A stretch of 64,000 nucleotides of DNA, from positions 26,673,876-26,737,875 of the forward strand of contig NC_045142.1 in assembly GCF_008831285.2 (NCBI RefSeq). The letters are read 5' to 3'. A model generated the notes under the pieces. The model searched no databases. It was not told the DNA's origin and worked only from the letters and a program-made list of their open reading frames with translations. The translations under genes and the position numbers were made by a program. The stretch is from Nymphaea colorata. Its lineage: Eukaryota > Streptophyta > Magnoliopsida > Nymphaeales > Nymphaeaceae. Below, piece by piece: positions 43,870 through 57,743 of this stretch; the stretch's first letter is position 1; each line of letters begins with the position of its first letter.

Positions 43870-46155
43870 CTTGTCCTCTCCAGTGACTTCCTTCCTCTTT
43901 CTCGTCGTCGTCTCTCTTTCTGGCGCTGCAGTGTCTCGGAGATCTGAGATCCTAAATCTGAGGTTAGTTACCCGCTTGATCTTGAATTGTGGAGTCGTCA
44001 TTGCTTCTTGCTGTATGCAGTTCTTCTACAGTTATACGATGGCTGAATGTAGATTTTGGCCTTGGATGATGCTTGAGATCAAGATCTGCTTCTCGTTCGT
44101 TTTTTTTTTTTTTTTGCCTTTCTCTTCCTTCCTTTCCTTCTCGCTCGTTGTTGTGGAGGACGGAGAAAGAAATCTTGAAGTTCATTTATGAAACAGTACT
44201 AAAGTGTCCAGTTTTCTGCGTGTTAGTTACCGTTTTTGGAAGCCTTTTCTAAATCGGATAATGGAGAGTTCATTTGAGTCACCTCAGCTGCTGGGATCAG
44301 CGCTTTTTCTTTTTTATCCGTCTTTGAATTTCGACGATTCTCTCCTGGACTTGCATTTTGTATAAGCGACGCGTGTCTTGTCGAACTTGCATGTTATAGG
44401 AATGCATTCCTATACGGTTTGTTTAAAAGTGTTCAGAAAATTTATTTATTAATGTATTTCCTAGATTGTTTGTTTGTTGTTTGTCTTTCACTGTTCACTG
44501 CTTCTTCGGACTTTAAAATTCTTTGAGTTTTTTTTTTTTTAGGTACAGTGTAGCATCTTATAGTTTCTCGCTTTGAAGTTAGGAGACGTTGGGTTGACGT
44601 CACTCGCTTCAGTTGAAATACGATCAAGTTTCTTGATTCTCGTTGATAGATTGAAACAATGAATACGATAAAATTCGTGATTTCTTTCCTCAGGGTTCGC
44701 TCCTCGTTGGTTAGATCGTCATTTTAAAGTACATACTTTAGTTTCGTGATGCCTTTATTACTTGTTTCCTGTATCTTTGTTGTGTTTTTGGCATTCAGAA
44801 TTATCCTTAGGGATAATAATTTCTTAGCATTCTCAAGGTATTTGGTAGATTTTTTTTTCTTCGTCTGTGCATTTTTACTGTGTTGCACCCGGGTACATCT
44901 TTATCTCAAAATTTCATTGATTACCTGATGCAGTGAAAATGAGGACTGCTCCTCAATTCCACGATCAACGCCTAAACTAAATAGGAAGAATCAAAAGAAG
45001 ATGCCAAACGGAACGTGAAAGGGAAAGGAAACACAAACAACGATTAGCATGGGATTTCATTAAAATTGATCTCTGATTATGAGCCCTAAACATCTTTAGA
45101 TAGACTAAAAATGGATCCCTGGATCTCGATCCAATAAAAGAAAACGATAAATAATAAAAAAACTAAAATATCAGAACTGGATCTGTTTGGCTCCTGCTCC
45201 TGCATCATTACCTCAAGTTCTTTTAATTGCGGCTGTCTAACATTATTTCTGTTATAGTTGGTTGTAAGATAATTGCAGTAATAGAGCGTTCTAAACTTAC
45301 TCTTTTCCATACTTGCTTTTCTCATGTTTGTAACCTATGCGTAGGAATTGATTCTCTATATTTCCTTATATTAATTGTGAATCGTACTTCAAGAAATTAA
45401 ATATCTTGAGCTGTCCTTAGGAACATCTTTTCATCTCTTGCAATGTAATTTTTGGCTTTTGAAAATCTTTGGCACCACTTTTTGGTAAACAATTTAGTTT
45501 TTTGCCTCAAGATCAGTGATTTCATGAATTCTTTTTAGTGCAGTATTTGTTTAACATCCTCTCTGTTATGGCTTGGTCTACTGTTTGTTCAAACTTCAAA
45601 GCTAAGTCCCTTATTTTGTTTTTCTAAATTTTATTGTTAATGTAAAAGTGGTCGTTTTAAAACAATAGTCCTGGTTGTGCAGCTTTTCTGGAATTATACA
45701 ACAGGTAGCTTAAACTATGGGACATATACTTTTTTTTTTGGCTGTAGACTAAGAGGAAATATATGGGGCTTAGAGATTGTCCTTATTTTCCTCACAGTCT
45801 TTCCAATTTCCATGCTCAGAGAATATGCAAGTTGTTGCTTCCATGTCATTTGTAGCAGTTACTTGTCCTTACTTGATAGCAAGCCATGCATCTTGGCTAT
45901 TGTAGCAGACACTGCTAAAAATTTGGATTTCTTTTCGTTTGTATATCTTACACTACCAGAGGAGGAGCAGTGGACTGGTGCAGATTCTTGTACCTTTTCT
46001 TATGCCTTCCCTGGGTAAAAAAGTTGCCTTCTTTGTTACCTTTTTGGCTTTTGCTCATCATTGTTGGCCATGGTGAACAGATTTCTATTGTATTTGGAAA
46101 CTGATACTTCCATTTCCTTCCTGCAGGTTGTCTATGCTAAAGGCCATTTGACAGG
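43870..46155 (+). other. 5' leader and leader intron of the ATP-citrate lyase beta gene
   Basis: A non-coding first exon (about 43870-43962) ends ctgag/gttagt. The second leader exon starts at 46127 after ttcctgcag and reaches the ATG at 46156. The 2.16-kb intron between them is T-rich, with poly-T near 44100 and 44525, and has no recognised gene. Long first leader introns are common in highly expressed plant genes and often raise expression; that role is inference here. Confidence 0.65.
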
Positions 46156-49100
46156 ATGGCAACTGGGCAACTGTTCTCCAAAAATACACAAGCTCTCTTT
46201 TACAACTATAAACAGCTTCCTATTCAGCGGATGCTTGATTTCGACTTCCTTTGCGGTGTGTCTTTGAGTTTGTGTTATTTGCTTTTCCTCCTCTCCAGCA
46301 TGCTTACATTCCAGTGATGATTCCAGAATTAATCTCATTTTAGTTTCCAATCCTATATGCTGGTTTCACACCTCTAGGAAGAGAAACTCCATCTGTTGCT
46401 GGCATCATAAATCCTGGTGCTGAGGGATTTCAGAAACTATTCTTTGGTCAAGAGGAAATTGCGATTCCCGTCCATGGAGGGTAACAATATCTCCTTTAGT
46501 CATGTTTGTCACAATTATGATCTGTACAAAGATGTTCCAGAATGCAGAAAGCTATTCTCAACAGTGTTGTTGTTTGTTTCCCTTTTCTCCCTCCAGCATT
46601 GAAGCAGCATGTAGCGCACACCCAACTGCTGATGTTTTCATCAACTTTGCATCCTTTAGAAGGTCAGTGTTGTGTTTATGCATAAACTGTAAATGCCATA
46701 CAGGCTTCATTTCACTGTTTTTACTGTTGTGTATTGATTTTTTTTTTTTTTGCTTTTTTGGGTTATTTGCAGTGCTGCTGCTTCCTCTTTTGCTGCTCTC
46801 AAACAGCCTACGATCAGGGTTGTGGCTATAATTGCTGAAGGTGTTCCTGAAGCTGATACTAAGCAGTTGATTGCTTATGCCAGGGCTAACAATAAGGTGA
46901 AACTTTGACTTCTATTTCTTATTGCATATGTTTGCATTGCTAAGGAATATTGTTCTACTTGTACAACTCAAAAGTGATTTCATATACCACAGGACTCCAT
47001 CTTTTACTTATTATTCTGTCTAGCTTTCAAGTTTCTATTATCTGATGTGAACAATTGCTTGTCCATATCAAGTCTAACCTAATTTTCTGATCTCAATGAT
47101 AGGTGGTCATTGGTCCTGCTACTGTTGGTGGTATTCAGGCAGGTGCTTTTAGGATAGGAGATACTGCCGGTACAATCGACAACATTATTCATTGCAAGCT
47201 TTATCGGCCTGGATCTGTTGGATTTGTTTCCAAATCTGTATGTGCTTGCCCAAGTTGTCACTCAAGTCTTCCTTTTGATTTCTTCATAGTGCACTTATAA
47301 CATAATGAACTGCTTCTGTAGCAGAGCTTACCAACTTTCACATATACTAGTGTTAGCATAAACTCCCCTTGTTATATGTTTGGTGAAAGCATTTCAATGC
47401 ATGCTGAATAACACTATGAATCTGGAGTACCATCTACCATGAGTAAGCAAATGTTATGTAGCACCTGTTTCTTGGATGGGCAATCGTCCTTGCTTTCATG
47501 CATGTGGCACAGTTAGCTTCAGTTATCTTGGTGAAGTAAACAGGAAAAATAAAACCTCTTAAGCTTTTTTTATCATGAATGCAGGGTGGGATGTCAAATG
47601 AAATGTACAATACGATTGCACGTGTCACAGATGGAATTTATGAAGGTGTGTGTGGATGTTATCTATTGCTAGTGGAGCATGCATAATCAAGTAGTCATGA
47701 TTATTTTTTTATTTTGTAGGCATAGCAATTGGTGGAGATGTATTCCCAGGCTCAACACTGTCTGATCATGTCCTGCGGTTTAATAACATTCCTCAGGTAG
47801 GATATTTTCATCTCGAATATTATCTAAGATACTTCTTTGTACAGATTTTTACATAACATCTGTTTTATTTGTTTATTTTTGAAGTCCTAATTGTATAGAA
47901 AATTGATGGTGACGGTACCATAATCCCTACTTATTAAATATTAACATGAAAATTTGAAGTTGTATCTCTTTCAGAAATTGGATGTAGTGTCTATCCAGAG
48001 GCCACAACCCCTAGACTGTTAGAGGCTCCTGTTGTTTCTTGCAATTGCATGTTTCACTTATAAAGCCAAACTCTTAATACTTCCAAATTTTGGACTTAGA
48101 TGGATGTAATTCATGCTTAATTGGAATCATGAGTTGTAACTTTCTAGATTAGTATCTGTTACTAGAGTGTTATATGATTCCCTTCGTTTTTCGTCTTTTC
48201 AAGAGTTGTTTGAATGATCTAAAACTTGTATATCTTTATTACTTTGATATTGTAGGTCAAAATGATGGTGGTTCTTGGTGAACTTGGTGGACGAGATGAA
48301 TACTCCCTTGTTGAAGCTTTAAAGCAAGGAAAAATCAATAAGCCAGTTGTGGCCTGGGTCAGCGGAACCTGTGCAACTCTTTTCAAGTCGGAGGTGCAAT
48401 TTGGTCATGCAGTAAGTCATTGATTAGTTTGTTTACTGTTGTTCTGAATTGTTTTTTAACATTATTTCTGTCTGCTAATCTTTGCTAAATTTTTTTAACT
48501 CAGGGTGCTAAAAGTGGGGGAGAATTGGAATCTGCTCAAGCAAAGAATCAAGCATTGAAGGAAGCAGGTGCAGTGGTACCAACTTCCTATGAGGCATTTG
48601 AGGGTGCTATTAAAGAGACATTCCAAAAGCTTGTATGTTGTCATTATCTCTCATGTGTGCTATACTTCCACATTTCTGAAGACTTCTGTCAGCTAATGGT
48701 CTGTCTTTCTAAATAAAATGAAACTCATTTGGAGGCTTTGCCTCTGCATTGTACTGGTGCTTTGGTTAAGGTTGACGAAGGAAAGATTACTCCAGTAACT
48801 GAGTTTAAGCCACCTCCTATTCCAGAGGATCTAAGTACAGCAATAAAGAGTGGAAAAGTTCGTGCACCAACTCATATTATCTCCACAATCTCTGATGACA
48901 GAGGTTTGGGTCTTGGAGCACCTTAGACTTCACTTAGTTTTTGCAAGTGTTTTATGCTTGAACATTTGATTGGGTCTTTCCTGAGATATTCCGTTGCATA
49001 TTCAGGTGAGGAGCCATGTTATGCTGGTGTGCCAATGTCAACTATTGTGGAACGAGGCTATGGTATTGGTGATGTCATCTCACTTCTTTGGTTCAAACGT

Positions 49101-51535
49101 AGTCTTCCCAGATACTGCACACAGTTTATTGAGGTGAAGTTCCTGCATCCATGTATTTCCTGCAAGGCTTTGATAACTATTGGCATATGTCAGCTGAACC
49201 CGCTGTCTTTGTCAGATTTGCGTCATGCTATGTGCTGATCATGGTCCTTGTGTCTCTGGAGCTCACAATGCAATAGTTACTGCACGGGCTGGAAAAGACC
49301 TAGTCTCAAGTCTTGTTTCTGGTGAGGCTTAACGTGTTCCAAATTTCCCATTTTTGTGGTTCATGTGTAACAATAGTTATGAATAATAGGGTGAAGTGAA
49401 GTAGGACTCTGCTATACTTTTGACATTAAGATGATGCTTTAATTTTCACTTTCCAGTCTGATGTAGTTAGTCAATGGAATGTTGTTAAATCCTTTTGTAT
49501 TTCGTGCAGTCTCTGCTCACTATTTTTGACATTTAAAATCTGATGTTTTCTCTTTTACCTGCCAATCTGATGTAGTTAATTGGAAATGTTGTTAAATCTT
49601 TTTATGTTTCAAACAGGCTTGCTTACCCAATCCTTTCTTATTTCAAACAGGCTTGCTTACCATTGGTCCACGGTTTGGTGGTGCTATTGATGATGCTGCT
49701 CGGTACTTTAAAGATGCATATGATAAGGCAAGTAATTTTGACGAGGATGTGTAGTTAGACTTTTGTTTGTGCAAGTTTACCGAATTAGATCGGCTAAAGA
49801 AATTTGTTTGGTTTGACAGGGCCTTACTCCTTATGAGTTTGTTGAAGGAATGAAAAAGAAAGGTATTCGAGTTCCTGGCATTGGTCACAGGTATAGCAAA
49901 TAATTTTCAGTTGTCTTACATTTATTAATATTTTGTCCCGATCCACCATGCAACACATTTTAATGGATCTGTAACATGATTCCATGAAAAGACAAGCTTC
50001 CCAATAGCAAGATGCAGTATTGCTACCGGACATTATCATATATGCTGTTATGTTCCTATACTTGCACTGCAAGCACCGGGATTCAATAAGGAACTGCATC
50101 AAAGCTATTACAACTTCTAAGAAGACTTTTTTGTGTTGGTTTATATTGTATGATGATTTGTTCACTCTTTTACCTTTTGCAATTTTTAACTGGAATGCCA
50201 GACGAATAATTAAACTTATCATAGTTTAGTTTCCAAAATCTTTCGGTCACCTTGCATTAGTACTTTGTAGTAGCTGGTCTAAACCCTTTAGGTTGTGCTA
50301 TCTGGTCTAAGCCGTTAGGTTAGGTATTCTAGTCATCTTATAACTGGTGATTCTTGTAGCAGAATTTGTGTCCAAAGATGCCAATCCTAACACACGTCTC
50401 ATGTAGTATATGCTAAGTTGGCTCGACTGACTTGGAACGTCTGAAATCTAGGAGATACTTGAATCGGTGACTCAGCCAGGTTGCTGAGTCCGCTTTCAGT
50501 TTTTGGTTGTACATCAGAACAGAAAAAGGAAAAGAAAAAGGCTACATTGGCAAATAATGTTGGTTTTGATATCACTTCTGCTTCTGTTGCTCCATTTGGT
50601 GTGGCTTGGCTAGATACTATATTGATACGGTAGTTCTTGAATTTTAATCGTTTGGTTGCATACTTGCAAAATCATGAATCAACAACTGAATTTAGTTTTT
50701 TCTTGATGAAAGAATTAAGCGGGGAGACAACAGAGACAAAAGGGTGGAGCTGCTTCAGAAATATGCTCACACGCATTTTCCATCTGTGAAGTACATGGAC
50801 TATGCGGTGCAAGTAGAGAAATATACCCTGTCAAAGGCTAACAATCTGGTTCTCAACGTTGATGGAGCTATTGGATCACTTTTCCTGGATCTTCTTTCTG
50901 GTAGTGGAATGTTCAACAAGCAAGAAATTGATGAGATCGTGGAAATTGGTTATCTAAATGGACTGTTTGTTCTGGCACGTTCAGTTGGCCTGATTGGGTG
51001 AGTTCTCTCGAGTCATGCAGCATTGGTTTTAATGCTTTTGCCTTTTCCCTGTTGGACGTGTTCTTACCTCTTCTTTCTCGATCGCAAGTCATAACTGCTC
51101 ATATTTCAGTTAACATTTTTAGGTCCCTTTAGCTCGTGACAGTAAAACCATATGGATGCAATAACTATTTGATCTTTTTTCTTCAAAGCCGGTTCTATAT
51201 TTTTGCATTCTATCTTGATGTCCACATCTTAAATCATTAGTGCTCCAAGCCATTTTGCCCCGAAGTCTAGATTGAACCCCTGGTTTTAACCTTGCACCAT
51301 GTTCACCTTCAGGCAATTATTGGAAAAATCCTCACCGTCGACACATATTCTTTTTTTTTTAAAAAAAAAGAACTTCTTTCTAAGGGCGTCAAAATCAATT
51401 GGTGCCATTCATGCTTGGTATTTAGCTTAACCTTCTAATTACTTTCTTTATATGTACAGGCATACATTTGATCAGAAGAGGTTGAAACAGCCGCTGTATC
51501 GCCATCCATGGGAAGACGTTCTATACACGAAGTAA
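46156..51535 (+). CDS. ACLB: ATP-citrate lyase beta subunit (608 aa, 16 coding exons)
   Basis: Coding exons: 46156-46255, 46378-46480, 46597-46662, 46773-46896, 47103-47237, 47585-47645, 47720-47796, 48256-48411, 48504-48632, 48771-48903, 49006-49133, 49216-49321, 49651-49727, 49820-49890, 50713-50997, 51460-51535. All phases join and give 608 aa plus TAA, exactly the length of Arabidopsis ACLB. The enzyme makes cytosolic acetyl-CoA and oxaloacetate from citrate, CoA and ATP as a heteromer with ACLA; acetyl-CoA feeds fatty acid elongation, waxes, flavonoids and sterols. It has a succinyl-CoA-ligase-like half ([33 protein letters not shown]) with the phospho-histidine in QFGHAGAKSGGE (about His273). 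The citrate-synthase-like half has [20 protein letters not shown] and [14 protein letters not shown], and the C-terminus is [10 protein letters not shown]. Start [19 protein letters not shown] is canonical. Intron 13 starts with GC. ACLA is not in the window. Confidence 0.98.
49322..49650 (+). other. ACLB intron 12 with duplicated acceptor ends
   Basis: The true acceptor (aaacag at 49645-49650) keeps [12 protein letters not shown] in frame. An almost identical copy of the acceptor and first exon bases lies 34 bp upstream (49607-49627). A larger block containing ctgatgtagtta...aatgttgttaaatc occurs twice, near 49457-49510 and 49566-49616. Confidence 0.75.
49728..49819 (+). other. GC-AG intron in ACLB
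   Basis: The exon ends GATAAG and the intron starts gcaagt, otherwise a perfect donor context; it ends tttgacag before GGC CTT ACT. Protein continuity ([14 protein letters not shown]) fixes both borders. Confidence 0.9.
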
Positions 51536-51539
51536 CAAC

Positions 51540-53900
51540 AGAATTTTGCTGCTTCTGCTGTTGCTACTGATTTACCTTGCTACTGTTTGTTTCTTGCCAT
51601 TGGATTTTTCTATCGTTCCTGCTGCATGAGAAGCATATTTACCGAGATCTGTCTTAAAGCGGAACAGGATTTTTTTTTTCTCCTGCTGCCAATGCATTTA
51701 GGCTGTTGTACGAAGACAATCATTTTAAGCAAAAAAAAATGTGGTAACTAATTCGTAGTTTTCTTATCAGATAGCTAGAGAAGGGAAAGAGGAAATTAGC
51801 ATTTTTTTTTTGTACTTTTAGATAATCCTGCATGCACGTGGGATTCGGGTTTCTTATTCAAGTTCGCAATATCAGCCTCCCGTCCAAGACTGTCCTTCCT
51901 CTTGTGAGCAGTTTGGGGAGAAGGGGAGGCAACAGCTTTCCATTACATGAAACGGACATTCCAAGAGTTCCACCTAGCAGAGGCTGGATGAGTCCCTCTT
52001 CTTCCAAGAACTGATGTTCGGAAACAAACAAGTGAACAACCCATGGATGTCGCCGTTGGGGCATGGACCTTGTTAACCAAGCAACTCGTTATCATATCAA
52101 ACCACCGAGACTTTAGAAACCACCGTCCTCTCCCAAGTTCATACAGTGCTGTGTCCATGAATGAAAACGGGCAAGGCCCGGGTAAAATCTCCAGTACAGC
52201 TGAAAAAAAATGCCAAAACCCTCTCCACCAGATTCGGCCCATTTGCGATCCCGGTTGTACCTAGGGTAGACCTGCAGTTCTGCTTGAAAACCAAACCGAG
52301 GGAAAAAAAACAACAAAAAAGTTGTCCCTCCACAGAAAGATGAGTTATGAGAAATTAGACCGTGCAGCAAAACCAATCCGTCCATATAGGAAATACTTCA
52401 GCTGCTGGGTTGAGACTGACGATTTCAAAATGTTGCCTCGTAAGCAGAGTACAGTTCGCCATCATGCAGGAAACAAATAGTAAGGGAATTTATCCATATG
52501 GTTGCGCACTCTTCCATCACCACCAGTGGCGGAGCCAGCGTGGGGCAGGTGTGGGCGCCTGCCCACGCCAGCTCAAGAAAACTCCATATGAAATGGAGTC
52601 TCAACCCAGCTTCACCCCTGTGTTGCCCACGCCAATATTTGCTTTATTTTTAAAATAACAGAGCCAAAAATTTCTGGCTCCGCCACTGATCACCACCAAC
52701 CCTACTATTCAAAATGTTTCAATGGATTGATCTTAATATAATTCCTAACATGCAAAATTGCTCAGAAATGAAAATCTGCTTATTCAAGGCATGTGGACAG
52801 GCTTTATGGAGATTTCGATAGTATATTGTGTTCACACATGCTTCAAAAAACACAGTTGGATTAAAAGCAATATTTTATGATCACACAATGTTTATAAAAA
52901 ATAAAAACACAATGTTTTCTGAAATGAAAACACGGTATTCCTGAACCATATGCCCTAGAAACATTAAGGCTACGGACGCTGATAACTTCAACGCTAATAG
53001 ATGTTTAAGATTTGCTTTCTTCCCTCCAGTTGAAGGTTACAACAAAGCTCAGACATTCTTCTGCTCTCAAACGTGATCAAACCATCGAAGAATGCACCAC
53101 AACAGATCGCGGGGAACCACCGATAACAATTCTACCCCAAGTATATAGAACTTAGCACTCCTAAAGTGCACAGCGTCATGGGAATATGAATCGTATCAAA
53201 AGCCAAAATGAAAGCTTACTCTCACGCCCCCAGCTACAAAATTAACAGAATATAAATCGTATCATACTAACTTAAGTAGTCAAAAGATTAACGTGGCAAC
53301 ATGTTAATGGGAGAGACGAAGCAAGAAGTCCTAAAAATTTTTACTACCACCTTTTCGAACTTTTTTCTCGGTTCACTGCTTCCCTTCTCACTTAAAACTT
53401 TTTTATTGACCCTTCTAAGCCTTCTTTCTATCCTTCAACAACTTCTTTGCCCGCCTAAGCGCCTCTATGTGCCGCTTTTACTCCTTTTTGAAATAACCCT
53501 GCTTACCGCTTTTGACTTCCAAGTCTGTTAATGACAACCATCCACATGGCTACATTGGTTAAAAATAAGACCTTCAAGTTGCAGGCCAAGGTCAAGAAAA
53601 CCATGCATAAGGTAGGTGGGTCTCTTTTCTCACCATATAAGCGTTCTCTCCGTCAGTCAAATTCAACCATTTCCAAGCGAAGGGATCTAAATAATTTTAT
53701 CAAATTTGAGCCAGCTCATACATAATAATCGAAAGAAACACGCAGAATAAAAACGAGTCTACATTTAATCTGAAAATCAGGGCATGTAAAATGTTTCCAA
53801 GGTTACCAAAGCACCAGGATCAGAACAAAATGAGGCCCAGGTTGCCAGGACAAGAACCTAAAAGTCTTTACTCATGAAATCAACATCAGACAGAACGCCA
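51540..53900. other. Intergenic region between ACLB and eS21
   Basis: The first few hundred bases are ACLB 3' flank. A hAT-type MITE lies at 52524-52688. The rest shows only short frames such as those near 53301-53725, with no family similarity I recognise. Confidence 0.6.
52524..52688. mobile_element. hAT-type MITE, 165 bp
   Basis: Perfect 15-bp terminal inverted repeats cagtggcggagccag and ctggctccgccactg bound the element. A perfect 8-bp target-site duplication atcaccac flanks it (52516-52523 and 52689-52696). Eight-base duplications and CAG...CTG ends are typical of the hAT superfamily. The interior has no coding capacity. Intact duplications and termini suggest a fairly recent insertion. 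Confidence 0.92.
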
Positions 53901-53956
53901 GACACCAAGGAACTATAGGCTTAAGACAAGCAAAAAATATTGCAGCAGACTTGCCC

Positions 53957-55747
<1,791 letters not shown>

Positions 55748-56995
55748 CTTGTCGGAGAATTAAGAATCACAGTAGAACTTCAATCCACCTGAAATAGAGT
55801 ACAATAATTAGGAGTCATAAATGCCTAAGATTCTAATTACATACATAGAAATCATCTTTAGAGGACAAATTCAGTCCACCTTGAGGCAACTAATGAAGGG
55901 AAACTGAAATGAAAATTTTTGGTTTTATATGAACTGGAAAGTTTAACAAGTTCAGCGTAAAACAGCTTTGATATGCATCTTTCATGATGTATAGAACCAA
56001 AAGCATCTCCTACCTTTATTTGGCAAACTTGCAAAATAATGTGAGCAACAATTCATCAACTAACATAGTGAACTCAGTTCTCTGACCACACCATGATTTA
56101 TATAACAATTTTCATGATGAAATGACCATGTTCTGGCTGGACGATATAGTTAGGAACCAGCAACACAGATATATGGTTTTTCCAGGAGAAAACTGTTTGT
56201 TCTCGTTACAACCTATAACGCTAAAAAGCTAAATAAATCCATTATATGCATTCAATGCAAATGCAGTAAAAGGCTAAATAGAGCAAGAAAAATCCAAAAA
56301 ACATGCTGATAGATAAAAGTCACCCACGTAATTTTCTATTCCAAGTAGCAGTAGTAACAGAAGTGTCTTACTCATATATATCCACAAATTACTCACCGAT
56401 CCAGTGGAACCTTACAGAATTTGACCCCGACTCCGAGAAACCATGAAAAACTAACTAAACAACAAACAATGTCCTTGAATGACTATCCGGAAGATCAAGA
56501 TGACCTCATGAAGGACTCGAACCCCAAATCCATCCTAAAGAAGGGAAATTAACACCTATTGCATATAAACAATTCGATAGTCCAAGAGTGAAAAAGAAAT
56601 GGAGGCAGCAATCAACTCAATCCACAGGCAAGGTACTCTTATGGTTCAACGCTTCAAGGAACTGAAGAAGATAACGCGGTTTCACAAAAAAATAAACCTT
56701 ATAACGCACCAAGAAGATAAGCACAACAACCGGTTCGCAAGAATCCAGTATAAAACAAAAATGGAAGCAAGATCATTCGAACCGCTGGATGGAAAATGGA
56801 CAACAAAGCCCAAAGACTTCCGCGATACGACCAAAGAACTTGTCGCAGAAGAAATCATAAGATTCAGATCCATAACAAAATGGAAATCTAGAGAGAGAGA
56901 AAGAGAACGCTCACCCGAAGGCTCCTTCGACGAAGCGCTACAACAAGGCCTCAGAAATCTCTAACAATGAGGAACTAGGGTTTTCCGGGCCTCAA
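55748..56995 (-). other. 5' leader and leader intron of eS21
   Basis: A non-coding exon (upper end near 56995, donor at 56914/56915, cttcgg/gtgagc) joins a short exon 55788-55748 just before the ATG (acceptor ctatttcag). The 1.1-kb intron lies between. Open frames on the other strand here are shadows. Confidence 0.65.
56973..56983 (-). promoter_or_regulatory. Telo-box of the eS21 gene
   Basis: The minus strand reads aaaccctagtt, the telo-box found near the transcription start of most plant ribosomal protein genes. A gggcc-type site-II-like word lies next to it at about 56987-56991. The pair is associated with growth-linked co-expression. Confidence 0.75.
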
Positions 56996-56999
56996 ATAG

Positions 57000-57550
57000 A
57001 AGAAACATGCTGACGGATTGGATTTGAGACGGTTCGAGATCCATACCCGCTGATTTAAGTCCGGCCCTCCCTTTTTACGTGGAACAGGTTTTTCCAATTT
57101 CCAGCCAGTGAAACTGAAACCCTTGGAATTTTAGGTCTCAAGAAGGAAAATACTTTAATTTTAATCGTCTTTATTCAGATGAGGGAAAATAAAAATTTCC
57201 AGGAACCACGAGACATTGCCAATAAATAAACCATAGGAAAGCTTAGGGTAATTTTTTTCCAACGCCTTTTTTCTTTTCTTTTTTTATAATTACAAAAATC
57301 TTATGCCTTTTCCGAAAAAAGCTACGCTTTTGATAAAAATTCTTAAATAAGTACTTTTAAGGCAAACTTTTGCAAAAACGGGAAAAGAACAATAAATTTT
57401 TTAATCATTTTCTTGTCGTTACCTTATTAAAGATTTATGGAGTTTCTCAATGGCCCATCGATGGTATCATGGTGCCATCATCTTTTGACAATGCAAGAAA
57501 AATGAATGTGTTTCGCAATTGGGAATCTTTTCAGTTCCATTGTTCTGCAA
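57000..57550. other. eS21 promoter flank and AT-rich spacer
   Basis: The right flank of the eS21 leader is presumably its promoter (minus strand). Beyond it, AT-rich DNA leads up to the tandem duplication at 57552. No gene was recognised. Confidence 0.5.
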
Positions 57551-57551
57551 C

Positions 57552-57743
57552 TTTCGAGAACAAGATCCGCAGGTGCATCCATTCTTCTTCATGCCTGCAA
57601 ATCGATCTTGCAGATGTCCAGCAACAGATCTTCTGAGTTCAAGTATGTTTCGAGAACGAGATCCGCAGGTGCATCCATTCTTCTTCATGCCTGCAGATCG
57701 ATCTTGCAGATGTCCAGCAACAGATCTTCTGAGTTCAAGTATG
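57552..57743. repeat. 96-bp tandem duplication at the end of the prohibitin pseudogene
   Basis: Two copies start at 57552 and 57648 (tttcgagaac), nearly identical. The unit includes the last coding bases of the prohibitin relic (minus strand LNSEDLLLDICK), so the 3' end of the dead gene was copied after or during its decay. Confidence 0.9.

Noticed and set aside
43871-44191. 106-codon frame near the citrate lyase promoter
   Set aside because: It spans the leader exon, its donor and intron sequence with a long T run, and has no family similarity.
53301-53725. Two adjacent plus-strand frames (76 and 64 codons)
   Set aside because: No splice-linked continuation, no recognisable motif and a composition like surrounding spacer.
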